Assembly: GCF_019320115.1 (NCBI RefSeq)
Contig: NC_089584.1
Coordinates: forward strand, 104,709,111 to 104,773,110
Source of the DNA: Miscanthus floridulus
Lineage: Eukaryota; Streptophyta; Magnoliopsida; Poales; Poaceae
DNA: 64,000 nt
Direction: 5' to 3'
Positions 54,355 through 64,000 of this stretch are shown piece by piece. Every line of letters begins with the position of its first letter. Within the stretch, counting starts at the first letter, position 1. The position numbers and the translations under genes were made by a program. Below the pieces are notes generated by a model that saw only the letters and a program-made list of their open reading frames with translations, did no database searches and was not told the DNA's origin.

Positions 54355-55800
54355 ATCTTTTTTTTTGAGGTCAACGACCGGGAGGATTAAAACCGATCCC
54401 CACCTGAATTCATTTTCACTGATTCCGGCGTAGCCGGTGGGTGGAAGGGGCGAAGCCCTCAAATAGCGTTTGGATTACAAATCAGGAGAGGGGGAGCGTT
54501 TACATAGTAAGGGCAGAACTCCATCTACTAGCAGTGATCACATTCTTTCTTCGGGATCCTGCAGCTCCAGGAACGCCCTCTCTCTGGCAGGCGGCAGCCA
54601 GGCGTTCCAGGTTGGGCTCCAGGTGTCTGAAGACAACCTCATTCCGGTGTTTCCAAATTTCCCAGCAATAGAGAAGTATGAGGGGGTGAGCGACACTACA
54701 GTGCACTCGGGACGGGGTCTTGGTTTGCCACAGCTCAGCTGCCTTAGCTATCTCCCCAGGCGCCCAGCCTATATGTGCCCAGAAGCCGCGGACGAAGCTG
54801 AACCCAGAGATGACATGGTCTGCGGTCTCGTCTTCCAGTCCGCAGACTTCACAACGGGCGTCGTCCAGGATGTTCTTGCGTACCAGCGACGTCTTGCACT
54901 GAATTCTGTTCTGGGTCAGCAGCCAGCCGAAGATTTTCACCCTTGGGGAGGCGAAGTCCCTCCACACAAAGGTGTACGACGGGCAAGCATGGTCACCGCG
55001 CGTTGATGCACGGTATATGGCCCCAGACAGTAGGCGGTGATTGTTGTCTTCGAAGAAGCTAGTGCGTTGATCACGGGTCTCATCCAATGTAACCTCCTGG
55101 AGGAGTTCCTCGAGGTGACTGAGCTCCGCAGCGGCTTGGGCGGTGAGCCTGTGCTGAAGGAGGTTGCGCAAGCCCATGTCCACGACGTCGCGGACAGACG
55201 TCACGCAGGCCGCAGTAGTGGCTATGCAAAGCTGGCATCTTGTCTGCAAGCGGCCCATCTAGTAGCATGAGTCTTCCTAGAAGGAGGTGTCGCGGCAGTT
55301 TCCCACAGTGACCGGTCGTTATGGCGTTGGTAGGCGGGGAGGAGGTCACGTAAGGGCGGGTCCAGTGCGTGCCGGCCATGTCGCCGCCGAGGTCCGCCAA
55401 GTCCACATGAGCAGTGACCCATCGTGCCCAGGCTGAAACCGGCGGGATGGTGGAGGCGGTGTATCATCTTGAGCAGCAGGCAGGCATTCTGGCATCTAAC
55501 TGTCTGACTCCCAGCCCACCACCTCCTTGTTCGCGGCATACTCTTTCCCACGCCACCAGACACTTGGGCTCCGGAGGCATGTTCTGAGCCCGTCCACAGG
55601 AACGCACGACGTCGCGCATCAATGGCGGCGATCACCCCTGGCGGGCGGCAGCATGGCTCCCATTGCATAGGTGGGGATACCAGACAGGACCGAGTTGACA
55701 AGGACGACTCGGGCGGCTGTGCTGAGGAGCAGTGCCTGTCAGCTTGCCATGTATTTGTCCAGATCAAATTTTGACTTGTGAGCCTGTCAATCATTGCTTG
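54355..55800 (-). pseudogene. LINE ORF2 3' fragment inserted downstream of SAT copy 2
   Basis: On the minus strand the frame 55258-54500 carries a zf-RVT domain: YTFVWRDFASPRVKIFGWLL, CEVCGLEDETADHVISGFSF and LLYCWEIWKHRNEVVF; upstream pieces (55794-55222) have AIDARRRAFLWTGSE-like RT-downstream sequence in other frames. The 3' end runs into a T-run at 54358-54366 (poly-A tail on the minus strand). It is a different LINE family from that at 49105. In copy 1 only its last ~70 bp remain (45758-45830). Confidence 0.75.
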
Positions 55801-56439
55801 ATTGAGCGATGCTAAAAAAAATTATCACTCAGGAGGGCTTGTCAACTTGCAACTCTCTTTCATGATCGGGACAGGGAACATTTCCAGGTCCGCGTGTTCA
55901 TGCCGTGCACAAGAAACTCTGAAAACCTCATTGAAGCTCTGGCAAACTGAAAAGATCGGTGAATTACCTTTTGTATCTGCGTTTGATTATTGTCATGTGC
56001 AGTTTGCCACGTTGCCCTATCTGTATCGGTGAATTACACCACAAGTCCACAAGTTTCAGTAATTCAGAATGAGGGCGCGCTTAAGTGACCGGAATGAGCG
56101 AAACACCGCCATATCTCTCAGTCAGCGACTGTGAAAGATGATGTCTTCTCACTTGCCAGCACCTACAGATAAGATGGATATCGCATTGGCTCCTCTTTTT
56201 TCTGGACGAAATAACCAAATCTTTACACGGACGCCTTGATGCAGCCTTAATCTGTGCGTAAGATACAAAGTTGTATACTGCTAAGCACATGGTTTTAGAT
56301 ATTCTCGTGGGGAATCTCAACGGTGTCATTGTGTGTTCACACACACCAGCTACTCGTGCGAATAACTAAGGTGGGGAATCTCAACGGTGTCATTGTGTGT
56401 TCACACACACCAGCTACTCGTGCGAATAAGAAAGGTGAT

Positions 56440-56779
56440 GTTTAAATCTAGAGAGCAAAATTTAGGGATGTCACATCGGGTGTCAACAGTCAGAGTGTTA
56501 CATGGGAGTGTTTAGATAGTAATAATAAAATAAATTATAGAAGTCCTCGGTAATTCGCGAGATGAATTTATCAAGCCTAACTAATCCATCGTTAGCACAT
56601 GTTTACTGTAGCACCACATTGTCAAATCATGGACTAATTAGGCTTAAATTTTTTGTCTCGCAAATTAGTCACAATCTGTGCAATTAGTTAGTTTTTAGTT
56701 TATATTTAATACTTCATGTATGTGTCCAAACATCCGATGTGATAGGGAGTAAACTTTAGGGGAACTAAACGAGGCCTAA
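56440..56779. mobile_element. Grass MITE of the AACTAAACGAGGCC family, copy 2
   Basis: Counterpart of 46320-46646 with the same right end and interior blocks. Just upstream, a ~75-bp stretch (GGGGAATCTCAACGGTGTCA through CGTGCGAATAA) is duplicated in tandem at 56309-56430, which copy 1 has only once. Confidence 0.6.
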
Positions 56780-56805
56780 GTGTGTATATATAAAAGAGAT
56801 ATTCC

Positions 56806-56950
56806 ACCCGTTCCAAATTATAAGTCGCTTTAAATTTATTGGTACATCTATTTTGCTATGCATCTAGATATAATAATATGTCTAGATACATAACAAAATG
56901 GATGAATCAAAAAATATATCAAAATGACTTATAATTTAGAAGGGGGAGTA
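56806..56950. mobile_element. Stowaway-like MITE, copy 2
   Basis: Counterpart of 46671-46838, about 20 bp shorter because one internal CATCTAGATAT segment is missing. Confidence 0.6.
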
Positions 56951-57059
56951 CATTCGCAATGATACAGTGTGACTTTGTCATTGCCGACTTGATGCAACAT
57001 ATGGCAGTCGTAGGCGGAGAAGAAGGCGAACACGGCTTTGGCATCGTCACATTGATTTT

Positions 57060-58037
57060 GGAACTTTACCGATTTAGGACATTTTTTACCTTGCAGCTCG
57101 CTGATTGAGGGCCTGTTTATTTCCCATCTTTTGCAAACTTTAGCACTTTTAGCCATCTTTTGGTAAAATAGATCTAAACAGCAAGGGCAAAAAAGAGCAA
57201 AACCTAGTCAGCAAAACTTTTGCTATTTGGGACTCAAGAGGCTTAAAATTGGGTAAAAAACGTCTGGGGGCGCGAGCTGGACGCCACTACCCCACACCCC
57301 CCACCCCGCTGCTCGGTACCCTATCCATTCCCCCACACTCACCTCCTGGCGCTCTCGCTCTCTCTCTCTCTCCGCGCGAACCCTAGCTCCGACCGCCGCT
57401 CTCGCTCTCTCCCGATCCACCAACCCTAGCTTCGTCCGCCGCCACCCCCAGATCCCGCTCCTCCTCCCTGGCCCCCAGATCCAGCTCCTCCTCCCCGTGT
57501 AGCTGCAGCTTGTCCTTCCCGCCGCCAGATCCAGATCCACGCGTCGTAGATGGACGGCTACAACGGTGATCGCACCAGGGACTTTCTATCGTAGCCTAAT
57601 CGGTATTCCCCTATCGGCAGCTACGACACCTTCTCCGAGCAGCATCAATGCTCCCCAGATGGGCAAGGCAACACTTGATCTCAAATCCCATGGCGAAGGG
57701 TGCCCCAGAATGGCGGGCTATGTGGGCCTCCTTCGCTCCAGCCCGCAAGATGGAGGCATCGGCGGTAGCATGGTCCCCCTCCCATTCACGTCCACAGCGA
57801 CAGTCGTACCCTCGGCTTACGTGCGGCTCGCAGTGGCGATGGAGGAGGCTCCACGGCCGCACGCGCCGTGTCATCATCCTACGGTGGTGGCCGTGGCCCT
57901 CCCTTACCTCCTGTGATCGTCGGCGTGCACGACTCACGTGGATCTACATCTGGCGTGCTTGCCGGATCCAGGATCCACGGTGGACGTCGACGACAGCTAT
58001 TGCGGAAGACAACTTCGACATCAACCACCAGAATGAT
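57060..58037 (+). pseudogene. Unidentified 5'UTR/first-exon-like segment
   Basis: From 57330 the sequence looks like a grass leader: CTCTCGCTCTCTCTCTCTCT, two AACCCTAGC boxes and CCGCCGCC runs, then ATGGACGGCTACAACGG at 57550. The frame reads MDGYNGDRTRDFLS and stops; RYSPIGSYDTFSEQH follows in the +1 frame. Further plus-strand frames (for example SSYGGGRGPPLPPVIVG near 57868) are open but unconnected. I do not recognise a family. It is cut off at 58038 by the solo-LTR-like element. Upstream, 57108-57260 has a GGCCTGTTTA-type repeat remnant. Confidence 0.3.
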
Positions 58038-59157
58038 TGAAAGGTCCTAATGGCTAAAGGGGGGCGTGAATAGCCTATTAAAAATTTCTACAACAACACT
58101 TAGCAAACTGGTTAAACAAATATAAGGCGAAGCGAGTGTTGCGCTAGCCTAATAAAAAATGCAAGCCACCCACCATAATTCTAGCTTCTATAGTCTCTAT
58201 CCACACAATGACTATGTTGCTACACTAAGTTAGTGTGCTCTCAAAGGCTAACTAAAGAGCCCAACTAACTAAACTAACAAGCTCTCACAACTAGTTACAC
58301 TAAAGAGCTTGACAACTAGTTTGCGGTAATGTAAAGAGATAGAGCAAGATGATTATACCGCTGAGTCAAGGAATGAACCAGTCAATCACAAGAGTGAATA
58401 CCAATGAATACCAATCACCTCAGAATCAAATGATGACACAATGGTTTTTACCGAGGTTCACTTGCTTGTCGGCAAGCTAGTCCTCGTTGTGGCGATTCAC
58501 TCACTTGGAGGTTCACGCGTTAATTGGCATCATACGCTAAACCCTCAATAGGGTGCCGTACAACCAACACAAGATGAGGATCATACAAGCCACGAGCAAT
58601 TTACTAGAGTACCTTTTGGCTCTCCGCTAGGGAAAGGTCAAGAACCCCTCACAATCACCACGATCGGAGCCAGAGACAATCAACAACCTCCGCTCAATGA
58701 TCCTCGCTGCTCCAAGCCATCTAGGTGGCGGCAACCACCAAGAGTAACAAGCGAATCCCGTAGCGAAACACGAACACCAAGTGCCTCTAGATGCAAACAC
58801 TCAAGCAATGCACTTGGATTCACTCCTAATCTCACAAAGATGATGAATCATTGATGGAGATGAGTTCGAGGGCTTTAGCTAAGCTCACAAGGTTGCTATG
58901 TCAATGCAAATGGCCAAGAGAGTGAGCTTGAGCCGGCCATGGGGCTTAAATAGAGAACCCCCATGAATAGAGCCGTTGACTCTCTGTTCACTGAAAATCG
59001 GGGCAGCCGGACATGTCGGTCAGATCGACCGGACACGGGACCCCAGCGTCTGGTCACGCAATGCACGTCATGTGTCTTCTGCTTCAAATGTTGATCACCC
59101 GATCTAAACAGTCATCAGTACATTTAAGTTGTGACCGGACATGCTGCTCGAAGTGAC
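58038..59157. mobile_element. Solo-LTR-like element, left part only, truncated at a junction
   Basis: It starts TGAAAGGTCCTAATGGC, the best-preserved left end of the family seen at 6903 and 31147, and keeps the shared GAGGTTCAC, CTAGGTGGCGGCAACC and ACCGGAC segments. It stops abruptly at 59157 inside the CCGGAC-rich centre, where sequence identical to the 44-bp array begins. The right end and target duplication are absent. Confidence 0.6.
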
Positions 59158-59815
59158 CGATGACCGAGCACCGAGGAGCGAGGAGTCCCCGGCGTCGCTG
59201 GCGATGTCCGAGCACCGAGGAGCGAGGAGTCCCCGACGTCGCTGGCGATGATCGAGCACCGAGGAGCGAGGAGTCCCCGGCGTCGCTGGCGATGTCCGAG
59301 CACCGAGGAACGAGGAGTCCTCGGCGTCGCTCGCGATGTCCGAGCACCGAGGAGCGAGGAGTCCCTGGCGATGATCGAGCATCGAGGAGCGAGGAGTCCC
59401 CGGCATTGCTGGCGATATCCGAGCACCGAAGAGCGAGGAGTCCTGAGTGTCGCTGGCGATGTCCGAGCACCAAGGAGCGAGGAGTCCCCGGCGTCGCTGG
59501 CGATGTCTGAGCACCGAGGAGCGAGGAGTCCCTGGCGTCGCTGGCGATGTCCGAGCACCGAGTAGTCCTCGGTGTAGGCGGCGATGTCCGAGCACCGAGG
59601 AGTCCCTGGCGTCGCTAGCGATGTCTGAGTACCGAGGAGTCCCCGACGTCGCTGGCGATGTCCGAGCACCGAGGAGCGTGGAGTCCCCAGCATCGCTGGC
59701 GATGTCCGAGCATCGAGGAGCGAAGAGTCCTCGGCATCGCTGGCGATGTTTGAGCGCCGAAGAGCGAGGAGTCCCCGGCGTCGCTGGCGATATCCGAGCA
59801 CCGAGGAGTCCCCGA
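59158..59815 (-). repeat. 44-bp tandem array A, second copy
   Basis: Identical to 27643-28300, i.e. array A without its first ~100 bp. Long ORFs in it are repeat artefacts. Confidence 0.85.
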
Positions 59816-61082
59816 CGTAGCTGGCGATATCCGTGCGGTGAAGTGTGCCCACTTAGTCCTAAAGCACGAAGAATCTGAGCGCCGAGGAGTAACCGGCGTA
59901 GCTGGTGATGAAGCAGGAGCGACGAACAGTCTGGTCAACTGGTCGGCGATGAAGTGAGCATTGAGTAGAAGCGATCGGCGAACAGTCCGATTAACTGGTC
60001 GGCGCCGAAGTCGATGATCCTAGCGGTCCGACCAGTTGATTGGTGGTGAAGTCCGAGCACCAGGTGATCTGATCACCTGGACGATGATCCTGCAATACAA
60101 ATATGTAGAATGGGTAATACATGATGTACACATATATGAACTCTGGAGAATAATCAGCAATGGCGATGAAATAGCGTAAGTAGCTCGGCAATTAGTTGGT
60201 GTGAAGATGTATTTAATATAAATCGCCCGAATAGTTAGTGTGTAGCTGAGTCTCCAGCCCTAACTTGCATGTTAACCATAACGTGGAGCGCGGAGCCCGT
60301 GCATGTGTAGGAGGAACAGGCGTCGCTAAGGAGCCGTTGCTAACCACCCATAACGCAGAGGGTAGATGCTCATGCACGTGTAGGGAGGAGTCGGAGACAG
60401 GGCCGTCTCTGGAGGCGTCCGAGCATCAGCAGGACTGTTCGGGGGTTTGGAAAATCGTTTGGAGAGCAAACATGGAGAAAATACCTCGGAGAAACATTAT
60501 GGTGATTAACGAAGATTGGAGAATATTTAGAAAAATATTAAAGCGTGACTTAGCTTTAGATAGAACGATTGGTCGGTGGCGTATGGCGCTATCTGGTCGA
60601 CGAGAGGATGGACGTCTTCAACCTGATCAGCGAATCTGCCCATCAGGGCATGTTGGTAAGCGGTGGCGGCGCTGGTGAACCCGAAGGGTAGGGCCGTAAC
60701 CCCTAGAGTTTCCCGAGCAGCCTCCGATAGATCTGGATCGGAGGGTGGTCGGTGGTGAACTAGAGTGTCTAGAGCCGATTCGGCGATGTAGAGGCAATCG
60801 GCGAGCTTCAGACCGACTCGATCGATGGATACGATCAGATCGTCATTGTTGATCTACCTCCTCAGGTAGCGAGGAAGCGGGAGGCGAGTCGTGGATGAAG
60901 GTGACCTCGGAAGCTGGTTCTGAGATTGGATCTGCTATCGCGGGGGCTGATGTAGCCAGCGATGAATCATCGTCGTGGACCAGCATGGATCTCCATGAGA
61001 TTGATGACGAGAACGTGTTGTTGATTTGAGGTCCATTTGGCTCGCCATGGATCAAGTGCAGGCCCCTACCTAGCGCGCCAAC

Positions 61083-61472
61083 TGTCGACAAAAGATGCTC
61101 GGCAGTCCATCGAAGGATATCTCATGATGGTAGATTTATCATAGAGTTGAGCGAGATCAGGAGCGAGATGGTAATACAAGCACCAAGACACAAGATTTAG
61201 AAATGTTCGGCCGTCAGTATGACGTAATACCTACATCTTGTGTTCTGATGTATTGCATTGAGATGTATGGATCTGTCCACTAAGGGACCCCTGCCTCTTC
61301 TTATATACTCTGGAGGGGTAGGGTTACAAGGAAAATATTCTATTTAGTACTATACAATAGCTTGTGGTGCACGCCGAGCAGCGCCGTGCACGTCTTGATC
61401 TTGTGGGCTGGGCCACCTCTGATGGTGTGGCCCATGTCTTGTCTTATGGATACCGGGGGTCATACCCCCATA
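61083..61472 (-). repeat. LTR copy 2, duplicate
   Basis: Identical to 29568-29957, with the TATATAAGG minus-strand box and the same flanking polypurine and primer-binding-side sequences. Confidence 0.8.
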
Positions 61473-61829
61473 GCTAGTCCCTGAGCCTGACAGTAGGTGA
61501 CGTAGTCACGTGGTGCAAGGGTTAGAAAGTAGAAGACCAGTCGAGCAGGCAGCCAGTCCTCGGGCATAGCCTCAAGATGAGAACAAACACATTCACCGTA
61601 AGGTGAAGTATGCCCACTTAGTCCCCGAGCCTACTGGAAGGTGAAGAATGAATCTTGTAGCAGGGTCAAAGAAAAAGAAGTCTAAAAGCTTTGCCGACGT
61701 CATCCGACATGCGCGCATCAAGACCCTAGACGTGCTGCCCAAGATCAGCACCCTGATCCGAACAGCATGGAGCAGCTTGATAGCACACTGATGAGACATA
61801 GCAAGATCCAACCACCAAGGGAGCACCTA

Positions 61830-62661
61830 GAAGTCCCCGACGTCGCTGGCGATGTCCGAGCACCGAGGAGCGAGGAGTCCCCGACGTCGCTAGCGATGAC
61901 CGAGCACCGAGGAGCGAGGAGTCCCCGCTGTCGCTGGCGATGTCCGAGCACCGAGGAGCGTGGAGTCTCGGCATCGCTGGCGATGACCGAGCACCAAGGA
62001 GCGAGGATTCCCCAGCGTCGCTAGTGATGATCGAGCACCGAGGAGCGAGGAGTCCCTGGCGTCGCTGGCGATGTTCGAGCATCGAGGAGCGAGGAGTCCC
62101 TAACGTCGCTGGCGGTGTCCGAGCACCGAGGAGCGAGGAGTCCCCGATGTCGCTGGCAATGACCGAGCACCAAGGAGCGAGGAGTCTCCGGCGTCGCTGG
62201 CGATGACCAAGCACCGAGGAGCGAGGAGTCCCCAATGTCGCTGGCGATGATCGAGCACCGAGGAGCGAGGAGTCCCCGGCGTCGCTGGCGATGTTCGAGC
62301 ACCGAGGAGCGAGGAGTCCCCGACATTGCTGGTGATGTCTGAGCACCAAGGAGCGAGGAGTCCCCGACGTCGCTGGCAATGACCGAGCACCAAGGAGCGA
62401 GGAGTCTCCAGCGTCGCTGGCGATGACCGAGCATCGAGGAGTGAGGAGTCCCCGGCGTTGCTGGCGACGTCCGAGCACCAAAGAGCTAGGAGTCCCGGGT
62501 GTCGTTGGCGATGTCCAAGCACCAAGGAGTGAGGAGTCCCCGGCGTCACTGGCGATGACCGAGCATTGAGGAGCGAGGAGTCCTCGGTGTCGCTGGTGAT
62601 GTCTGAGCACCTAGGAGCAAGGAGTCCCCAGCATCGCTGGCGATGTCCGAGCACCGAGAAG
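61830..62661 (-). repeat. 44-bp tandem array B, second copy
   Basis: Identical to 30315-31146, unit for unit, which is unexpected for a tandem array if the two copies had evolved independently for any time. Confidence 0.85.
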
Positions 62662-64000
62662 TGTAGGGTTGAGATGGCGGACTAGAGGGGGGTTGAATAG
62701 TCTTTTCTAAAATTAATCGTGTCGGCTAGCCAAAACAAGTGCGGAATTAAAACTATCGATCTAGCCAAGACTACACCCCTCTATCTATGTTCTCTAGCAC
62801 CTTTCAAAGATACTAAACAAGCAACAAAGGTGTCGGGCTAGCTAATGCTCACCTAATCAATTCTAGGAGCAAGGTCACACAAACCTATGCCACTAGTACT
62901 TTAAGCAACAAGGGAGCTCCTACACATGCTAGTAAGCAAAAGCATAAAGCCACCTAATGCTCACTAGCAATGCTCAATAACAAGGCAACCAATGCCAAAT
63001 TAGAGAGCGCAAATACTTAGCTACACAAACTAAGCAAAGTGACTAAAAAGGTTACATAAACCAAATTAGCCACGCAAGTGAGCTACTTCTATGCTACACA
63101 AGCTAACTAATTGCAAGAGCAACTACAAAAGCACAATGTATATGAAAGTAATTACAAGCTTGTGTAACGAGGATGCAAACCAACGGGAAGAACAAGGTTG
63201 ACACGGTGATTTTTCTCCCGAGGTTCATGTGTTTGCCAACACGCTACGTCCCCGTTGTGTCGACCGCTCACTTGGTAGTTCGGCGGCTAATTGGCATCAC
63301 CCGCCAAGCCCGCACATCGGGCACCGCAAGAACCTACCCCGAAAGTGAGGGTAGCTCAATGACACGCTCAACGAGAGTTGCTCTTCATGGCTCCCGCGGG
63401 GCGAGCACAATGCCCCTCACAATGCTCTTCTCCGGAGCACCGCACAAGCTTCTTGCGGGCTTCGACGGAGACCACCACCAAGCTGTCTAGGAGGTGGCAA
63501 CCTCCAAGAGTAACAAGCACCACCGGCTTGCAACTCGATCACCTAGTGCCACTCGATACAACCTCACGATGCAATCGCACTAGAATCGCTCTCTCACACA
63601 ATCGAATAATCACTATCAAGTATATGTAAGATGGAGGGCTCCCAAGCACTACTACATAAGCCACCAAGGCTCTAGTGTGCTCAGCTGCTTGCCCAAGGCC
63701 GACCATGGCTTTTATTTATAACCCCACAAACAAATAGAGCCGTTACCCTTTCACTGGGCAAAAGTCGGGACGACCAGACGCTCCGGTCCGATCGACCGTA
63801 CGCTGGACCTCAGCGTCCGGTCGTGCGATGCATGCCATGTGTCCCCTTCTTCAAACACTGTTTGCCCAATCTCAACGGTCATCTGTTGACTGGACGCTGC
63901 AGCTAACACTGACCGGACGTAGGACCCTCAGCGTCTGGTCGTTTCCAGTAAGGTACCAGACATGACCGGACGCGTCCGGTCGGTCGTGATCGGATGCAAC
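62662..64000. mobile_element. Solo-LTR-like element, duplicate of 31147-32485, cut by the window end
   Basis: Starts TGTAGGGTTGAGATGG after AGAAG, the same as at 31147; runs into the CCGGACG-palindrome segment at the window end. Confidence 0.8.

Larger units (their letters stand above)
49406..57059 (+). repeat. Segmental duplication, copy 2 (7.65 kb)
   Basis: Colinear with 41138-46949; longer because of the hAT MITE at 50443-50793 and a LINE body at 54430-55800 that copy 1 lacks. Both copies are in direct orientation, separated by the truncated Copia element. Confidence 0.85.
59158..64000 (-). repeat. Exact copy of 27643-32485 (offset 31,515)
   Basis: The 4,843 bp from 59158 to the window end correspond one-to-one to 27643-32485: array A part, internal region, LTR2, array B and the left part of the nested solo-LTR-like element. 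The offset is constant throughout, so there is no indel, and I found no substitution where I compared. It probably continues beyond the window. Confidence 0.9.

Overview
This is nuclear DNA from a grass, most likely of the Panicoideae/Andropogoneae (sorghum, sugarcane or Miscanthus group). The evidence is the set of grass-type retrotransposons and MITEs, the GC-rich monocot coding style of the three recognisable host genes, and a grass-type LHCII gene. No bacterial, organellar or viral genome organisation is visible. Most of the window is nested, decayed transposable elements, with small gene islands between them.

Layout. 1-477: end of an LTR with TGTAACACC-type termini. 478-13460: a decayed Ty3/gypsy element of the Tat/Grande type. 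It has gag, protease, RT, a second RNase H and integrase on the plus strand, then 110-bp tandem repeats, an antisense ORF with a 'putative gypsy type transposon' (PF04195-like) domain, and a short 3' LTR candidate. It is interrupted by a solo-LTR-like insertion at 6903-8850. 13839-14792: a second TGTAACACC-type LTR. 14793-18960: a decayed hAT element. 19678-20517 (minus): an apparently intact HAD phosphatase gene of the PHOSPHO1/PS2 family with two P1BS-like phosphate-starvation motifs upstream. 22510-25835: MITEs and a candidate Pack-MULE that carries a CBSX5-like fragment and is itself hit by a complete TRIM and a hAT MITE. 26795-35504: a non-autonomous LTR element with three LTRs and 44-bp tandem arrays, into which a 2.4-kb solo-LTR-like element inserted. 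36102-37944: an LTR-like segment with a 30-bp tandem array. 38505-39432: an LHCB1-type chlorophyll a/b-binding protein gene with one 124-bp intron.

41138-46949 and 49406-57059 are direct copies of one locus. Each has a LINE 3' half, a foldback element with long inverted repeats, a serine acetyltransferase (SAT) gene, a remnant of a second LINE, and two MITEs. A 5'-truncated Copia element lies exactly between the copies. SAT copy 1 has one C-run frameshift; copy 2 has many small indels, mostly in homopolymers. 57060-58037 holds an unidentified 5'UTR/first-exon-like segment. 58038-59157 is a truncated solo-LTR-like element. 59158-64000 repeats 27643-32485 at a constant offset of 31,515 with no difference found, which points to a very recent duplication or an assembly join.

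How the host genes fit together: they are unrelated singletons (phosphate recycling, light harvesting, cysteine biosynthesis) separated by transposons; there is no gene cluster or pathway. I did not find a convincing new biological system. The most interesting signals are the Pack-MULE mosaic, the antisense ORF of the Grande-like element, the all-frame-open 44-bp arrays, the recurrent 2-2.4 kb TG...CA insertion with 5-bp target duplications, and the two large duplications that need checking against assembly error.
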